The notes under the pieces: model-generated | The model's input: the letters and a program-made list of their open reading frames with translations, nothing else | Told to the model about the DNA's origin: nothing | The model's database searches: none | Shown here: positions 13,694 to 13,797 of the stretch, piece by piece | Position numbering within the stretch: the first letter of the stretch is position 1 | How the letters are laid out: the number at the start of each line of letters is the position of its first letter | Assembly: GCA_021159445.1 (NCBI GenBank) | Contig: JAGGRV010000503.1 | Span: 1-13,797, forward strand | Source: Deltaproteobacteria bacterium | GTDB taxonomy: Bacteria > Desulfobacterota > Dissulfuribacteria > Dissulfuribacterales > UBA3076 | Length of the DNA stretch: 13,797 nt | Direction: 5' to 3' | Made by a program: the position numbers and the translations under genes

Positions 13694-13797
13694 GATGAAC
13701 TGTGTTCGGCACTGGTTCAGTTTGATATAGAGCGTAACCCACTAATATTAATTGAGATTTATTAACAGTAGACAATATTGACATTATGGTTTATATG

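Noticed and set aside
13497..13784. 95-residue minus-strand open frame upstream of and overlapping the SYLF gene
   Set aside because: It overlaps the SYLF start in another frame, covers its promoter and ribosome site, and shows no recognisable motif.

Overview
The window reads as a piece of a chromosome from an anaerobic, Gram-negative bacterium, most likely a member of Desulfobacterota (the former Deltaproteobacteria). This is inference from protein resemblance and gene mix: a PpiD-type periplasmic chaperone implies an outer membrane, DUF166/COG1810 is mostly an archaeal and anaerobe family, and several proteins have a deltaproteobacterial flavour. No rRNA, tRNA, phage gene, transposase or CRISPR array is visible. 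Nine of the ten genes have recognisable families with intact key residues. The tenth, DUF166, is recognised but has no firm function.

Layout. 118-831 (+) is a YkgJ-type cysteine-cluster protein whose end overlaps by 9 bp the convergent end of an orphan b-type cytochrome (823-1659, -). The cytochrome is the last member of a probable minus-strand operon, ptsH (HPr) - ptsI (enzyme I) - cytochrome b, with gaps of 5 and 33 bp. A 379-bp divergent intergenic region holding a 170-bp palindromic repeat separates ptsH from asnB (4210-6156, +), which converges on a small DUF1992 protein (6191-6568, -). A 354-bp gene-free region rich in small palindromes leads to recN (6923-8578, +). Two large palindromic elements in tandem follow, then a PP-loop thiolation enzyme (8914-9957, +) and a PpiD-like foldase (10146-12032, +). 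A nested palindromic element separates this from the convergent pair SYLF-domain protein - DUF166 protein (13624-12221, -), which probably forms a short operon driven by a good sigma-70-like promoter at 13665-13693.

How the genes work together. ptsH and ptsI supply the general phosphorelay from PEP, but no sugar permease (EII) is in view. HPr has Asn at the usual regulatory serine position. The remaining genes cover DNA repair (recN), tRNA sulfur modification (PP-loop protein), amide-nitrogen transfer (asnB) and envelope protein folding (ppiD). They look like independent housekeeping functions rather than one pathway.

The most unusual content lies between genes. At least three families of 125-175-bp imperfect palindromes can be defined by eye. 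Family A is at 3945-4114. Family B is at 8580-8705 and 12034-12207. Family C is at 8739-8894, with a second copy cut by the window edge at 1-55. The second B copy has its central stem replaced by a different palindrome made of 7-nt tandem repeats, which looks like one repeat inserted inside another. Heptad repeats recur in family A and before recN, and an 8-nt tandem repeat forms the first codons of the PP-loop gene. I see no clear new enzymatic or defence system; the repeat set is the best candidate for something undescribed.
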